DNA of 41,662 bases from Bacteroidota bacterium (GTDB taxonomy: Bacteria; Bacteroidota; Bacteroidia; Flavobacteriales; Flavobacteriaceae). The notes beneath the pieces are model-generated. The model saw only the letters and a program-made list of their open reading frames with translations, ran no database searches and was not told where the DNA came from. The stretch's first letter is position 1; the number at the start of each line of letters is the position of its first letter. Below, in pieces: positions 15,951 to 24,866 of this stretch. The stretch covers positions 1 to 41,662 of the forward strand of contig JAKQJQ010000117.1 in the NCBI GenBank assembly GCA_029561105.1, in the 5' to 3' direction. The position numbers and the translations under genes are program-made.

Positions 15951-16165
15951 ATGGCGCTGCCCTTCACACCGGCTTGCGCACCTGCAGGCTTCCCGCTAGA
16001 ACAGCCCACTGGACTGTTTCTTTATGCTCGGCCCTGGGCCAGGCTGTCCGCACTCGCTTTTTTGCTTCATACTTCAGCAAAAAGAGCTCAGACAAAGCTT
16101 CCATCCTTAGCGCGGCCAACCGCAGCAACAACTCATCCCTTCGACCCGGCACAAACCGGCAGCAC
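15951..16165. repeat. GC-rich non-coding island, probable interspersed repeat
   Basis: About 215 bp clearly richer in G and C than the flanks, between the terminator of the fumarylacetoacetase gene and the stop of ytxJ. It contains small palindromes (for example AACAG...CTGTT at about 16000-16020 and GGCCCTGGGCC-like at about 16030). Two overlapping plus-strand reading frames cross it, but neither looks like a known protein. From memory, similar GC-rich stretches recur between genes in Flavobacterium genomes and generate spurious ORFs. A genome-wide copy count is needed to confirm this. Confidence 0.4.
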
Positions 16166-16549
16166 TTATATCCTTTCGGCCAAAGCCATCGCATCGATCG
16201 CGTCGTGAGAAACATCAAAAACCGATTTCCCATCCTTTATCACCAATAACTGCGGTGATTGGTGCACCACCTTAAACTTTTCGGCAATCGCATCAGAAAT
16301 GTCGCGATAAGCCAACAAGTCCAGGAAATACGGCGTAACTTTATCTTCAAGATTGTACCTGCTTTCAAACCGCTTGAGCACCATGCGGCTGATACCGCAA
16401 CGCGTGCTGTGCTTGAAAATCAAAACCGGCCGTTGGTTAGAAAGGGCTGTGATTTCGTCCAGCTGCGCCAAAGATGTTAGCGCAATCCATTTGACCGGTG
16501 ATTTTTCTGGCTCGGAATTTTCTCCGAATATATTGTTTAAGAAACTCAT
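16166..16549 (-). CDS. ytxJ: Bacillithiol-system redox protein YtxJ
   Basis: 127 residues with a thioredoxin-like fold of the DUF2847/YtxJ family. A single active-site Cys51 in FKHSTRCGISRMVL and the cis-Pro motif HQSPQLLVI are visible. YtxJ is thought to act as a monothiol bacilliredoxin, removing bacillithiol from mixed disulfides on cytoplasmic proteins. This implies that the organism makes bacillithiol, which many Bacteroidota do. The gene diverges from clpB; both are stress genes, and a shared upstream region is plausible. Confidence 0.9.
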   Translation of the reverse strand: MSFLNNIFGENSEPEKSPVKWIALTSLAQLDEITALSNQRPVLIFKHSTRCGISRMVLKRFESRYNLEDKVTPYFLDLLAYRDISDAIAEKFKVVHQSPQLLVIKDGKSVFDVSHDAIDAMALAERI

Positions 16550-16601
16550 AATGGCATTTTTAAGACAATTTGACGTTTAAAAATAGTCAACTCCCACACT
16601 T

Positions 16602-16620
16602 TCAAGACATTTTGTCCTGA
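16602..16620. promoter_or_regulatory. Imperfect palindrome between ytxJ and clpB
   Basis: TCAAGACA-TTT-TGTCCTGA is an 8-3-8 inverted repeat with one mismatch. It lies in the 155-bp divergent region, about 53 bp upstream of ytxJ and about 85 bp upstream of clpB. It could be an operator. It is not a CIRCE element. Confidence 0.3.
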
Positions 16621-16704
16621 TTTTCGCCTTGGAATGTAAATTGACTATCGCCCCACAAATGTAACCCATTTCTAACCCGAATGATAACAATAAAAACCTA
16701 AAAG

Positions 16705-19308
16705 ATGAACCTCAATAATTTTACAATCAAATCACAAGAAGCTTTGCAACAAGCACAATTGCTCGTGCAAGGCAATGAGCAACAGCAGATTGAAAACGAG
16801 CACCTGCTCAAAGCGATCTTTGAAGTAGATGAGAATGTAGCGCCGTTTATCCTCAAGAAACTCAATGTCAATGTGCCTTTGTTCAAGCAAATCCTCGACA
16901 GCGAAATCCAGAGTTTCCCAAAAGTTTCGGGTGCGCAGGTCATGCTTTCAAGAACGGCAAATAGTACACTCAACGAAGCAGAAATCATCGCCAAAAAAAT
17001 GAACGACGAATTTGTTTCGATTGAGCATTTGATCCTCGCGATTTTCGCCTCCAAAAGTAAAGTCGCCCAAATCCTCAAAGACCAAGGCGTTACCGAGAAA
17101 GGACTCAAGGCTGCGATAGACGAATTGCGCAAAGGCGAACGCGTCACATCGGCTTCTGCCGAGGAAACCTACAATGCGCTCAACAAATACGCAAAGAACC
17201 TCAATGAACTTGCTGCCAACGGCAAACTCGATCCGGTGATTGGCCGTGACGAGGAAATCCGCCGCGTATTGCAGATTTTAACGCGCCGCACCAAAAATAA
17301 CCCCATGCTCGTGGGCGAACCCGGCGTGGGTAAGACCGCAATCGCCGAAGGTTTGGCACACCGTATCGTAGACGGCGACGTACCCGAAAACCTCAAGGAC
17401 AAGGTTATTTTCTCACTCGACATGGGTGCGCTCATCGCGGGCGCGAAATACAAAGGAGAGTTTGAGGAACGCTTAAAATCGGTAGTCAAGGAAGTAACGA
17501 CCTCAGAGGGCGATATCGTGCTATTCATAGACGAAATCCACACACTGGTTGGAGCTGGCGGTGGCGAAGGTGCGATGGATGCCGCCAACATCCTCAAACC
17601 CGCATTGGCACGTGGCGAACTGCGTGCGATTGGCGCCACCACTCTCGATGAATACCAGAAATATTTCGAGAAAGACAAAGCGCTCGAGCGCCGTTTCCAG
17701 AAAGTCATGGTAGAAGAACCCGATACCGAAAGCGCCATCTCAATCCTTCGAGGTATCAAGGAAAAATACGAAACGCACCACAAAGTGCAGATCAAGGACG
17801 AGGCGATTATTGCCGCGGTCGAGTTGTCGCAACGTTACATCACCAACCGTTTCCTTCCAGACAAAGCCATCGATTTGATGGACGAAGCCGCGTCGAAACT
17901 CCGAATGGAAATCAACTCCAAACCCGAAGAACTCGACGTTTTGGACCGCAAGATCATGCAACTCGAGATTGAGATCGAAGCCATCAAACGCGAAAACGAC
18001 GAGAGCAAACTCAAAAACCTCGGCATGGAACTCGCCAACCTCAAGGAAGAGCGCAACGAGATTTTCGCCAAATGGAAATCAGAGAAAGATGTGGTAGACA
18101 ACATCCAAGCGGTGAAGACCGAGATTGAGGATTTCAAATACGAAGCCGAACGCGCCGAACGCGAAGGCGACTACGGTAAGGTGGCCGAAATCCGTTACGG
18201 GAAAATCAAGGAAGCCCAATCACGGCTCGACGCTTTGCAAAAACAACTCCTGGAAAACCAGTCGGGGACGTCGCTGATCAAAGAGGAAGTGACACGTGAG
18301 GACATCGCCGAAGTTGTCGCCAAATGGACTGGAATCCCCGTGGTAAAAATGCTCCAGGGCGAACGCGAAAAATTGCTCCGCCTGGAAGCCGAACTGCACA
18401 AACGCGTGGTAGGCCAGGAAGAAGCCATAGAAGCCGTGAGTGATGCCGTTCGTCGCAGCCGCGCCGGATTGCAGGACATGAAAAAACCCATCGGTACTTT
18501 CTTGTTCCTCGGTACGACCGGAGTAGGTAAAACCGAACTCGCCAAAGCGCTCGCCGAATATTTATTTGACGATGAAAATTCAATGACGCGCATTGACATG
18601 AGTGAATATCAGGAACGCCACAGTGTGAGCCGTTTGGTGGGAGCGCCTCCGGGATATGTAGGTTATGACGAAGGCGGTCAACTTACTGAGGCTGTGCGTA
18701 GAAAACCGTATTCAGTTATATTGTTGGATGAGATTGAGAAAGCACATCCCGACACCTTCAATATCTTGTTGCAGGTACTCGATGAAGGCCGACTCACCGA
18801 CAACAAAGGGCGCCTCGCCGACTTCAAGAATACCATCATCATTATGACCTCAAACATGGGTTCGAACATCATCCAGGAGAAATTCGAGAATCTCAAAGGC
18901 GGTATCGAAGCCGCGACCGAGGCTGCAAAAATTGAAGTCCTGGGCTTGCTCAAACAAACCGTGCGCCCCGAATTCATCAACCGTATTGACGAGATTGTGA
19001 TGTTTACGCCACTCACCGATGCAAACATCGCTCAAATCGTGGGGTTACAGCTCAAGAGTGTCACTAAAATGCTTGCGCAGCAAGGCATCACCATGGACGC
19101 CACGCCCGAAGCGGTCAAATACCTATCAGAAAAAGGCTTCGACCCGCAATTTGGTGCAAGGCCGGTAAAAAGGGTCATCCAACGCGAGGTTTTGAATCTA
19201 TTATCCAAAGAAATACTCGCGGGTAAAATTGCCACAGACAGTATTATTTTACTCGACTCATTCGACGGGCAGCTCGTATTCCGCAACCAGCCTGAACTCG
19301 TAAAATAA
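16705..19308 (+). CDS. clpB: ATP-dependent chaperone ClpB
   Basis: 867 residues, the normal length. ClpB is a hexameric AAA+ disaggregase that pulls proteins out of aggregates together with DnaK. The N-domain (about 1-145) is followed by NBD1 with Walker A GEPGVGKT (about 203-210) and Walker [13 protein letters not shown]. The coiled-coil middle domain (about 400-530) is what separates ClpB from ClpA/ClpC. NBD2 has Walker A GTTGVGKT (about 603-610) and the GYVGYDEGG pore loop. No zinc finger or ClpP-binding loop was noted. The gene stands alone between the divergent ytxJ and a terminator. No clear TAnnTTTG box was found, so a different sigma factor may drive it. Confidence 0.97.
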   Translation: MNLNNFTIKSQEALQQAQLLVQGNEQQQIENEHLLKAIFEVDENVAPFILKKLNVNVPLFKQILDSEIQSFPKVSGAQVMLSRTANSTLNEAEIIAKKMNDEFVSIEHLILAIFASKSKVAQILKDQGVTEKGLKAAIDELRKGERVTSASAEETYNALNKYAKNLNELAANGKLDPVIGRDEEIRRVLQILTRRTKNNPMLVGEPGVGKTAIAEGLAHRIVDGDVPENLKDKVIFSLDMGALIAGAKYKGEFEERLKSVVKEVTTSEGDIVLFIDEIHTLVGAGGGEGAMDAANILKPALARGELRAIGATTLDEYQKYFEKDKALERRFQKVMVEEPDTESAISILRGIKEKYETHHKVQIKDEAIIAAVELSQRYITNRFLPDKAIDLMDEAASKLRMEINSKPEELDVLDRKIMQLEIEIEAIKRENDESKLKNLGMELANLKEERNEIFAKWKSEKDVVDNIQAVKTEIEDFKYEAERAEREGDYGKVAEIRYGKIKEAQSRLDALQKQLLENQSGTSLIKEEVTREDIAEVVAKWTGIPVVKMLQGEREKLLRLEAELHKRVVGQEEAIEAVSDAVRRSRAGLQDMKKPIGTFLFLGTTGVGKTELAKALAEYLFDDENSMTRIDMSEYQERHSVSRLVGAPPGYVGYDEGGQLTEAVRRKPYSVILLDEIEKAHPDTFNILLQVLDEGRLTDNKGRLADFKNTIIIMTSNMGSNIIQEKFENLKGGIEAATEAAKIEVLGLLKQTVRPEFINRIDEIVMFTPLTDANIAQIVGLQLKSVTKMLAQQGITMDATPEAVKYLSEKGFDPQFGARPVKRVIQREVLNLLSKEILAGKIATDSIILLDSFDGQLVFRNQPELVK

Positions 19309-19336
19309 ATTTTTCATAATTAAATTGGTTAGTGAA

Positions 19337-19370
19337 AGCGCCGGATCATAAGAGGTTCGGCGTTTTTTTT
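19337..19370 (+). terminator. Terminator after clpB
   Basis: CGCCG (19339-19343) pairs with CGGCG (19358-19362), extended by two weaker pairs, and is followed by eight T residues. Confidence 0.7.
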
Positions 19371-19410
19371 GTTGGGGTTAAAAAAAAACAATTTGTTAAT
19401 TTTAATTCCT

Positions 19411-19418
19411 TATTTTTG
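19411..19418 (+). promoter_or_regulatory. Bacteroidota -7 box for the TonB_C-like protein gene
   Basis: TATTTTTG matches TAnnTTTG exactly, 22 bp before the ATG at 19440. TTTG at 19392-19395 could be the -33 element, though the 15-bp spacing is short. Confidence 0.45.
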
Positions 19419-19439
19419 AAATCTTTAAGTCAAAACAAG

Positions 19440-19922
19440 ATGAAATCAATTGTACTTTTCCTGCTGGTTTTTGTAGCCACAGCGCAGGCTCAACCCCCTG
19501 CAAATGATGTGGCTTCGGCAGCAACGTCTCAAAAAACCTATCGCTCCACAGAAGTCGATGTGAAACCCCAACTCAAGGATGGTATGTACACGCTGTCGAT
19601 GTTCATCAGCGACAACTTTCAATTTGCAAAAGACATCAAGAACAAGAAAATAACGATTTTCTCGAGTTTCATCATAGAAACCGACGGCAGCATGACCGAC
19701 ATCAAGGCGTTTTACGTGAGCGTGAAAGATTATATTGAAAGCAATGTGGTCAAGATTGAAACCCAGGACCAAAAACTCAACGAAGCCGACCAGATCGAAA
19801 GCATGAAAGGCGAAACGGTACGCGTGCTCAACTTGTTCAAGGAAACCTGGATTCCGGCCACCAAAGATGGCAAGCCAGTACGTTGCCTCTACAATTACCC
19901 TATAAATTTCAAGATAGAATAA
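19440..19922 (+). CDS. Secreted protein with a TonB C-terminal-like domain
   Basis: 160 residues. A signal peptide (MKSIVLFLLVFVATAQAQ, cleavage near residue 18) is followed by about 50 variable residues. The last part has the pattern of a TonB_C domain: FIIETDGSMTDIKAF, a helix rich in acidic residues, then TWIPATKDGKPVRCLYNYPINFKIE, where W-x-P-A-x-x-x-G-K-P-V and the closing hydrophobic strand are characteristic. It lacks the N-terminal membrane anchor and Pro-rich linker of true TonB, so it is probably a soluble periplasmic protein rather than an energy transducer. An upstream in-frame start at 19332 would fall in the clpB terminator and is rejected. Confidence 0.8.
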   Translation: MKSIVLFLLVFVATAQAQPPANDVASAATSQKTYRSTEVDVKPQLKDGMYTLSMFISDNFQFAKDIKNKKITIFSSFIIETDGSMTDIKAFYVSVKDYIESNVVKIETQDQKLNEADQIESMKGETVRVLNLFKETWIPATKDGKPVRCLYNYPINFKIE

Positions 19923-19977
19923 CGCGTCAATCTTGACGCGCACCCAATAAAAAACTCCAGCGTTCGCCGGAGTTTTT
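19923..19977 (+). terminator. Double hairpin terminator
   Basis: A perfect 8-bp stem, CGCGTCAA/TTGACGCG (19923-19940), is followed by AAAAACTCC (19950-19958) pairing with GGAGTTTTT (19969-19977). The second is a standard bidirectional terminator and may also serve the minus-strand gene ending at 20027. Confidence 0.75.
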
Positions 19978-20026
19978 GTTTTTAACTTATATCAGTTGCG
20001 AGTTTGCCTGACAACTTGGTTCTGTT

Positions 20027-20194
20027 TTATTGATTGTCATTGATTTCGGTTTCCTCTTTTTTTATCGGATGGTCATTTTTATTCAGGAAATCTTCTAGTT
20101 CTTCTTCGTCTTTTAAGTTTCGCTTCACGAGAAAAACAACCAAGATTGCCGCGCAAGCGATTACCACACCGATCACCAACCAATTTGCTTCCAT
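20027..20194 (-). CDS. Small single-pass membrane protein, 55 residues
   Basis: The protein begins MEANWLVIGVVIACAAILVV. Residues 5-24 form one hydrophobic span, followed by a positively charged stop-transfer (VKRN) and an acidic hydrophilic tail rich in Glu, Asp, Asn and Lys. This suggests an N-out, C-in membrane protein. The frame continues upstream to a possible start at 20245, but ATG 20194 gives a clean N-terminus. Function is unknown. It could be a regulator of a membrane complex, but nothing nearby identifies a partner. Confidence 0.7.
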   Translation of the reverse strand: MEANWLVIGVVIACAAILVVFLVKRNLKDEEELEDFLNKNDHPIKKEETEINDNQ

Positions 20195-20288
20195 AAGCGT
20201 TCTGTTTGGTATAAAGTTACAAAACCAAACGGCATGTGCTTTCATTGAACATTATCAAATGGTTAACTTTTGAACACGAATTCTAAGA

Positions 20289-22535
20289 TTATTTTTCGCG
20301 TTTGAAGACGAACTGTTGCCCTTCTTGCACCAAGGTCATTTCTGTCTTGGAGTCGTTGAACCGGAACTCCATATCGGCCTGACCGAACCGAAACCGGTCC
20401 TTGCCCGAAACTTCTAACGGATACGCGCCCTGTCCCGCAATCTGGAAAGACAGTTTGTTGTTCTCTTCAGAAAAAGTGATCTTGGGCGCAGCAGGATTCA
20501 TCGAAAAAACGCCCGTGTAAGGTGCTACGATTACGTCTTTTTCGAGTTGGCTTAACGCTACAGTCCAGGTGTTGTTTGCGGGGTTAAAATCGGGTAAGGC
20601 ATGGTCTGGATCAAGTGTGATGCTTTCTATTTCTTCGTTCACTTCGGGGTTAAATGTCCAGGAGGTGTTGCGCATCCAAATCTCTACTGGTAATTTCACT
20701 CGTGTGGTTTTGCCGCTTTTGGTTTTGATATCCATGATGACGGGCATGGCCATTCTTTCCAGGTTGTCTATCGTGACGTTCACGCCCTGTGCCGGATCGT
20801 TCTTGACATATTTCACCTTGCTGATGGCCTGATCCAAACGCCAATTATTAAGGAACCAGCCGCGCCAAAACCAATTGAGGTCTTCTCCTGCTACATTTTC
20901 TATGGTCCTGAAAAAGTCATCGGGTTGCGGATGCTTGAAAGCCCAACGTTCGATATAAGTCCTGAACGCTCTATCAAAACGTTCCTTGCCCAACACCTGT
21001 TCGCGCAGCATTTGCAATCCTGCCTGCGGTTTGTAATAACAGAGAAAACCGATGTGCGCTTCTTTCATGACATCAGGCGTGGTAAAAACCGGTTCCATAC
21101 TCGGGTCGGTCATCGTCGCGCCGCGTTGGTTCATGTTGATGGGTGCTTCTTTGTATTCGCCATTGTTAAAATCATCTGCGCTCAACGAATTGATGAACTG
21201 GTTGAAACCTTCGTCCATCCAGGCAAAAAGGCGCTCGTTAGAGCCTACAATCATTGGGAACCAGGTATGTCCAAACTCGTGGTCGGTGACGCCCCATAAA
21301 TCTGATCCCTGCGACTGGTAATGACAAAATACAATACCCGGATACTCCATGCCTCCTTCGTTTCCGGCCACATTCGTCGCTGCCGGATAAGGATACTCAT
21401 ACCACCTTTTGGAATAGTTTTCAATACAATACTTGGTATATTCGGTAGAGCGGCTCCATGCCTTTTGCCCGTCGCTTTCTACAGGATAGGCAGAAATAGC
21501 CATCGACCTTTTCCCGCTGGGAAGATTGATCCTGGCGGCATCCAGGATAAAAGCGGCCGATGCGGCCCACGAAATGTCGCGGGCGTTTTTGATCTTGAAT
21601 TTCCAGGTTAATGTTGGTTTTGCCGTGGGCCGCGAATTGGCTTGGGTAACTTCGGTCGCCGAGCGTATGATGACTGTTTTATCACTCTGTTTGGCGGTTG
21701 CCCAACGTTTTTGTTGCTCTGGTGTGAGCACTTCGGCTGTATTTTGCAGCTCACCCGAACAAACCACGATATGGTTGGAAGGCGCCGTGATATCTACATC
21801 GAAATCGCCGTATTCGAGGTAAAACTCGGCTCCGATATAGGGGTTTACGTTCCATCCGCGCACGTCGTCATACACACACATCCTAGGATACCATTGGGCG
21901 ATGGTGTATATTTTACCGTTTTTGGTATCGAGGATTCCGGTGCGGTCGGATCCGTATTTTGGAGAAATGTATGAAAAATCGATTTTGAGTTTGATGGAAT
22001 TACCGTTGGCAGGAAGTGCTTTGGGCAACATCAGCTGCATTCTGGTATCGTCTATAACAAACGGTACTTTGGTTTCTGCAGTTCCGGCCTTTGTGCTCGA
22101 GATTACGCTGACCGATTTGATCCGAAAGCCGCCATCAAGGATTTCTCCCTTAGTGCCTCCGCGGCTTCCATCCAACGGAATCACAGCACTGCCCCTAGAG
22201 TTTTTGGCAAACGCATTCTGCTCGAGATTCATCCACAAAAAAGAAAGATTGTCCGGGCTGTTGTTGGTGTAAGTGAGGATTTCTGAGCCCGAAATCTCGT
22301 CGGTCTTTTCATTGAGGCTTACCGATAACTTGTAATCGGCGCGGTTCTGCCAGTATTTTGGACCTGGTTGTCCGCTGGCCGAACGCGTCTGTGTACCGTC
22401 TTTGGTATAGAATCCGGGAGCAAAGAGCGCATAATAATCGTACTTGGAACCAGTGGCTGTCTCCTGCGCCATGACGCCGGGAAGCTGCACAAATAAAGCC
22501 AATGCAACGACTGCCTTTGTGATTTTACTTTTCAT
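20289..22535 (-). CDS. Secreted M1 family metallopeptidase
   Basis: 748 residues. After a signal peptide ([24 protein letters not shown]) comes an N-terminal beta-domain typical of M1 aminopeptidases. The exopeptidase signature is GGMEYPG, followed by the zinc motif HEFGHTWFP (His419, His423) and the third ligand Glu442 in MDEGF, 18 residues later as in the gluzincin family. It probably trims peptides in the periplasm or outside the cell. The GxMEN motif is changed to GGMEY, as in many Bacteroidota homologues. ATG 22535 is chosen over 22574 because the latter precedes the signal peptide and overlaps the promoter. No type IX sorting domain is present at the C-terminus. Confidence 0.93.
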   Translation of the reverse strand: MKSKITKAVVALALFVQLPGVMAQETATGSKYDYYALFAPGFYTKDGTQTRSASGQPGPKYWQNRADYKLSVSLNEKTDEISGSEILTYTNNSPDNLSFLWMNLEQNAFAKNSRGSAVIPLDGSRGGTKGEILDGGFRIKSVSVISSTKAGTAETKVPFVIDDTRMQLMLPKALPANGNSIKLKIDFSYISPKYGSDRTGILDTKNGKIYTIAQWYPRMCVYDDVRGWNVNPYIGAEFYLEYGDFDVDITAPSNHIVVCSGELQNTAEVLTPEQQKRWATAKQSDKTVIIRSATEVTQANSRPTAKPTLTWKFKIKNARDISWAASAAFILDAARINLPSGKRSMAISAYPVESDGQKAWSRSTEYTKYCIENYSKRWYEYPYPAATNVAGNEGGMEYPGIVFCHYQSQGSDLWGVTDHEFGHTWFPMIVGSNERLFAWMDEGFNQFINSLSADDFNNGEYKEAPINMNQRGATMTDPSMEPVFTTPDVMKEAHIGFLCYYKPQAGLQMLREQVLGKERFDRAFRTYIERWAFKHPQPDDFFRTIENVAGEDLNWFWRGWFLNNWRLDQAISKVKYVKNDPAQGVNVTIDNLERMAMPVIMDIKTKSGKTTRVKLPVEIWMRNTSWTFNPEVNEEIESITLDPDHALPDFNPANNTWTVALSQLEKDVIVAPYTGVFSMNPAAPKITFSEENNKLSFQIAGQGAYPLEVSGKDRFRFGQADMEFRFNDSKTEMTLVQEGQQFVFKREK

Positions 22536-22788
22536 AACTACAGAATTTAGTTTGCCGTTGGTCGCAACAGCCACGGCAAAGTTACAAACCTACGGATATA
22601 ATCCTAGCGCTATGTTGGAGTGATCATGTTGACACACGGTTGACACAATGATTCCTGCATCAACCAAAAGCAATTGACTATAGGCAATGCGCATCCGGCA
22701 ATAAATCGGAAGGTCGATCACTTTGCGCAAAAAAATGAAAATGGCCAGACCGCAAAAAGGAAAAATCTTGATTTCATGTAGTTGGAAT
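22536..22788. other. Intergenic region with M1-peptidase promoter and a short direct repeat
   Basis: On the minus strand an exact -7 box TAACTTTG lies at 22584-22577, 42 bp before the peptidase ATG. Further on, GTTGACACA occurs twice, at 22628-22636 and 22639-22647, an 11-bp period that puts both on the same face of the helix. It could be an activator site but is distant from the -7 box. No gene was recognised. Confidence 0.4.
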
Positions 22789-22816
22789 TAAAAAAAGGCA
22801 ATCCGGTGGGATTGCC
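22789..22816 (-). terminator. Terminator of the disordered-protein gene
   Basis: GGCAATCC (22797-22804) and GGATTGCC (22809-22816) form a perfect 8-bp stem with a 4-nt loop. On the minus strand it is followed by a T-run (A-run 22789-22796 on the plus strand). It lies directly after the stop codon at 22825. Confidence 0.75.
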
Positions 22817-22824
22817 CTAATGTA

Positions 22825-23202
22825 TCAAAGACCTTCAAAAAATTCGGATTGGCTTTTATCAAGTTCAGGATAATCGCGCGGCTTAGATTCGCGTTGTGCT
22901 TCGCTTTCCTCTTCGGGCGAATTCTGGTGTGGTGTTGTGAAAGGCTGTTGGATGCGGTCGTCTTCAGTAGAATAATGGCTGTTATCATCGGTAGCGCTGC
23001 CTTCCTGAATGATGGCCTCTTCGTGTGGCTTAGGGAAATTTTTGTAACGGTTGGGATCGGTGTCGAGGCGCTGGTTTTCCTTCTCCGAGTAATTTGGAGC
23101 AATCGGCTGCTCGGGCTCATTGGTATTGGGGTTGGCAGTCGAAAATTCCTCTTCGGTATGGTCGTGACGATAATTGTGATCGTCGTGGTGTTGATTTTCC
23201 AT
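22825..23202 (-). CDS. Acidic, low-complexity, probably disordered protein
   Basis: 125 residues, extremely hydrophilic. It has a His/Asp-rich start (MENQHHDDHNYRHDHTEEE) and is then dominated by Glu, Asn, Pro, Gln, Ser and Asp with almost no hydrophobic residues except a short C-terminal FFEGL. No domain was recognised. The His cluster might bind metal. A perfect terminator directly after the stop and a near -7 box (TAACTTTA, 23241-23234) before the start support expression. It lies divergently 187 bp from ku, so the two may share control. Hydrophilin-like stress protection is one possibility, but this is inference. Confidence 0.65.
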   Translation of the reverse strand: MENQHHDDHNYRHDHTEEEFSTANPNTNEPEQPIAPNYSEKENQRLDTDPNRYKNFPKPHEEAIIQEGSATDDNSHYSTEDDRIQQPFTTPHQNSPEEESEAQRESKPRDYPELDKSQSEFFEGL

Positions 23203-23389
23203 GGTGTCGTAGATTTTTAGGTTTAGTGTGTAGTAAAGTTAGTCGACGGTGAAACCTATTGGCTTATATGATTTTAAACTAAGCTTATAATATTTCGAAG
23301 CTGCAAATCCCGTAATATTTTGGCAAAATCGCGTAAGACAAAAAACACGCTTTATGTTGAATTTTAAATCCACCAAAAATCAAAATCTT

Positions 23390-24169
23390 ATGCGATCGAT
23401 TTGGACAGGCGCCATCAGCTTCGGGCTGATCAACATTCCTATAAAACTGTATTCGGCGGTCCAGGAGAGTACGCTCGATTTGGATATGCTCGACAGCAAA
23501 GACCTTTCGCATATCAAGTTCCAGCGCATCAACGAAAAGACGGGAAAAGAAGTCAAATTTGCCGATATTGTAAAAGGCTATCAGGTAGATGACAAGTACA
23601 TCGTGCTCGAGGAAGCCGATTTTGAAGCCGCCGATGCCGAGAAAACCAAACTCATCGAAATCGTGAATTTTGTCGCCGAAAAAGAAATCGACAGCATTTA
23701 CTACGAACAACCTTATTATGTTGAACCCGATAAAAGTGGTACCAAAGCCTACGCCTTGCTGCGCGATGCCTTACAGAAATCAGAAAAGGTAGGCGTTACG
23801 ACCTTTGTATTGCGCAACAAGGAGTCGCTTGCTATCCTGAAACCTTATGGCAATGTAATCGTGCTCAACCGCATCCGCTTTGCGCAGGAAATCCGCGACA
23901 CCTCAGACCTGAAGTTACCCGCCGTTGCCAAAACCAAAAGCAAGGAAATAGACATGGCCAATAAGCTTGTGGAACAGCTTACCGAAAAATTCGACATCTC
24001 TGATTTCAAGGACACTTACACCGAGAAACTAATGAAAATCATCAAGGCCAAAGCCAAAGGAAAAAATCCGGTCCCGGCAAAAATGAAGGTCGTGCACAAA
24101 CAAAGCGACGATTTGATGAGCATGCTCAAAGCGAGTCTTGAGAACAAAAAAGTCAAAAAGTCGTCGTAA
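23390..24169 (+). CDS. ku: Non-homologous end joining protein Ku
   Basis: 259 residues, normal for bacterial Ku. It opens with the family signature [20 protein letters not shown] and continues through the Ku core beta-barrel ([21 protein letters not shown]). The short basic C-terminal tail ([14 protein letters not shown]...NKKVKKSS) is like those that contact DNA and LigD. Bacterial Ku forms a homodimeric ring on double-strand ends and recruits LigD. The frame extends 12 codons upstream to 23354, but ATG 23390 matches the conserved start. It converges with an SGNH hydrolase, beyond which ligD lies. Confidence 0.96.
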   Translation: MRSIWTGAISFGLINIPIKLYSAVQESTLDLDMLDSKDLSHIKFQRINEKTGKEVKFADIVKGYQVDDKYIVLEEADFEAADAEKTKLIEIVNFVAEKEIDSIYYEQPYYVEPDKSGTKAYALLRDALQKSEKVGVTTFVLRNKESLAILKPYGNVIVLNRIRFAQEIRDTSDLKLPAVAKTKSKEIDMANKLVEQLTEKFDISDFKDTYTEKLMKIIKAKAKGKNPVPAKMKVVHKQSDDLMSMLKASLENKKVKKSS

Positions 24170-24173
24170 TCAT

Positions 24174-24854
24174 TTATTTGCGCTTCAAAGCCTGTGCAAT
24201 CCCTTTGAGTAGCAATGGTTTCATTACACTATACCCGTCCAGGTTAGGATGCACGCCGTCTTCGGCATACCCTTCTTTCATCCCGTTGCGCGCGTCCTTC
24301 ATAGCCGAATGGTAATCAATGTAAGTAATTTTGTTTTTGGCCGCATAGCGTTTCAGCATAGCGTTGAGCTTAACGATTTTCTCTGCCGGCGCTACCTCGG
24401 GCCGCCATTTGAAATCGTAAGCCGGCAAGACAGAACACAACACTACCCTGATTTTATTGGATTTGGCGAGTTGCACCATAGACACAATATGCCCAAAAGT
24501 ATCCTCGAGCGCTAACGGCCCATCGTTTAACGCAATGTCGTTGGTCCCGCCCATAATCACCACGAGCTTGGGGCGCAAATCGATGACATCTTCCCTGAAT
24601 CGCAGCAGCATCTGAGCGGTGGTTTGCCCGCTGATGCCACGATTGATGTAGCTCCCGGTAAACAATTTGCCGTCGATGACTTTCCACAATTCTGTAATCG
24701 AATCGCCCATCAATACGATCCGGCGGGCGTCTGGTGTAGTTTGCAGCAAGGCATTTTCGGATGCGTATTTCCCGACAGGTTTTGAATCGGTGTCACCGGG
24801 TTGGGCGTAGGCCGAGCAAATGCCACACAGCAAAAAGAGGAGGATTTTTTTCAT
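24174..24854 (-). CDS. SGNH/GDSL-type esterase, secreted
   Basis: 226 residues with a signal peptide (MKKILLFLLCGICSAYAQ). The four SGNH blocks are all visible: Ser52 in MGDSITELW, Gly in NRGISGQT, Asn105 in GGTND and the Asp199/His202 pair in EDGVHP. These enzymes remove acyl or acetyl groups from lipids or polysaccharides in the periplasm; the substrate here is unknown. It starts only 12 bp after the ligD stop on the same strand and is probably cotranscribed with ligD, though a link to DNA repair is not expected. Confidence 0.92.
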   Translation of the reverse strand: MKKILLFLLCGICSAYAQPGDTDSKPVGKYASENALLQTTPDARRIVLMGDSITELWKVIDGKLFTGSYINRGISGQTTAQMLLRFREDVIDLRPKLVVIMGGTNDIALNDGPLALEDTFGHIVSMVQLAKSNKIRVVLCSVLPAYDFKWRPEVAPAEKIVKLNAMLKRYAAKNKITYIDYHSAMKDARNGMKEGYAEDGVHPNLDGYSVMKPLLLKGIAQALKRK

Positions 24855-24866
24855 CGAATAAAAGTA

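Noticed and set aside
15935-16249. Two plus-strand frames over the GC-rich island
   Set aside because: They overlap each other and the end of ytxJ, begin inside the terminator, and look like repeat-derived translations.
19440-19922. TonB energy transducer
   Set aside because: It has a cleavable signal peptide rather than a membrane anchor and lacks the Pro-rich linker; only the C-terminal domain is TonB-like.
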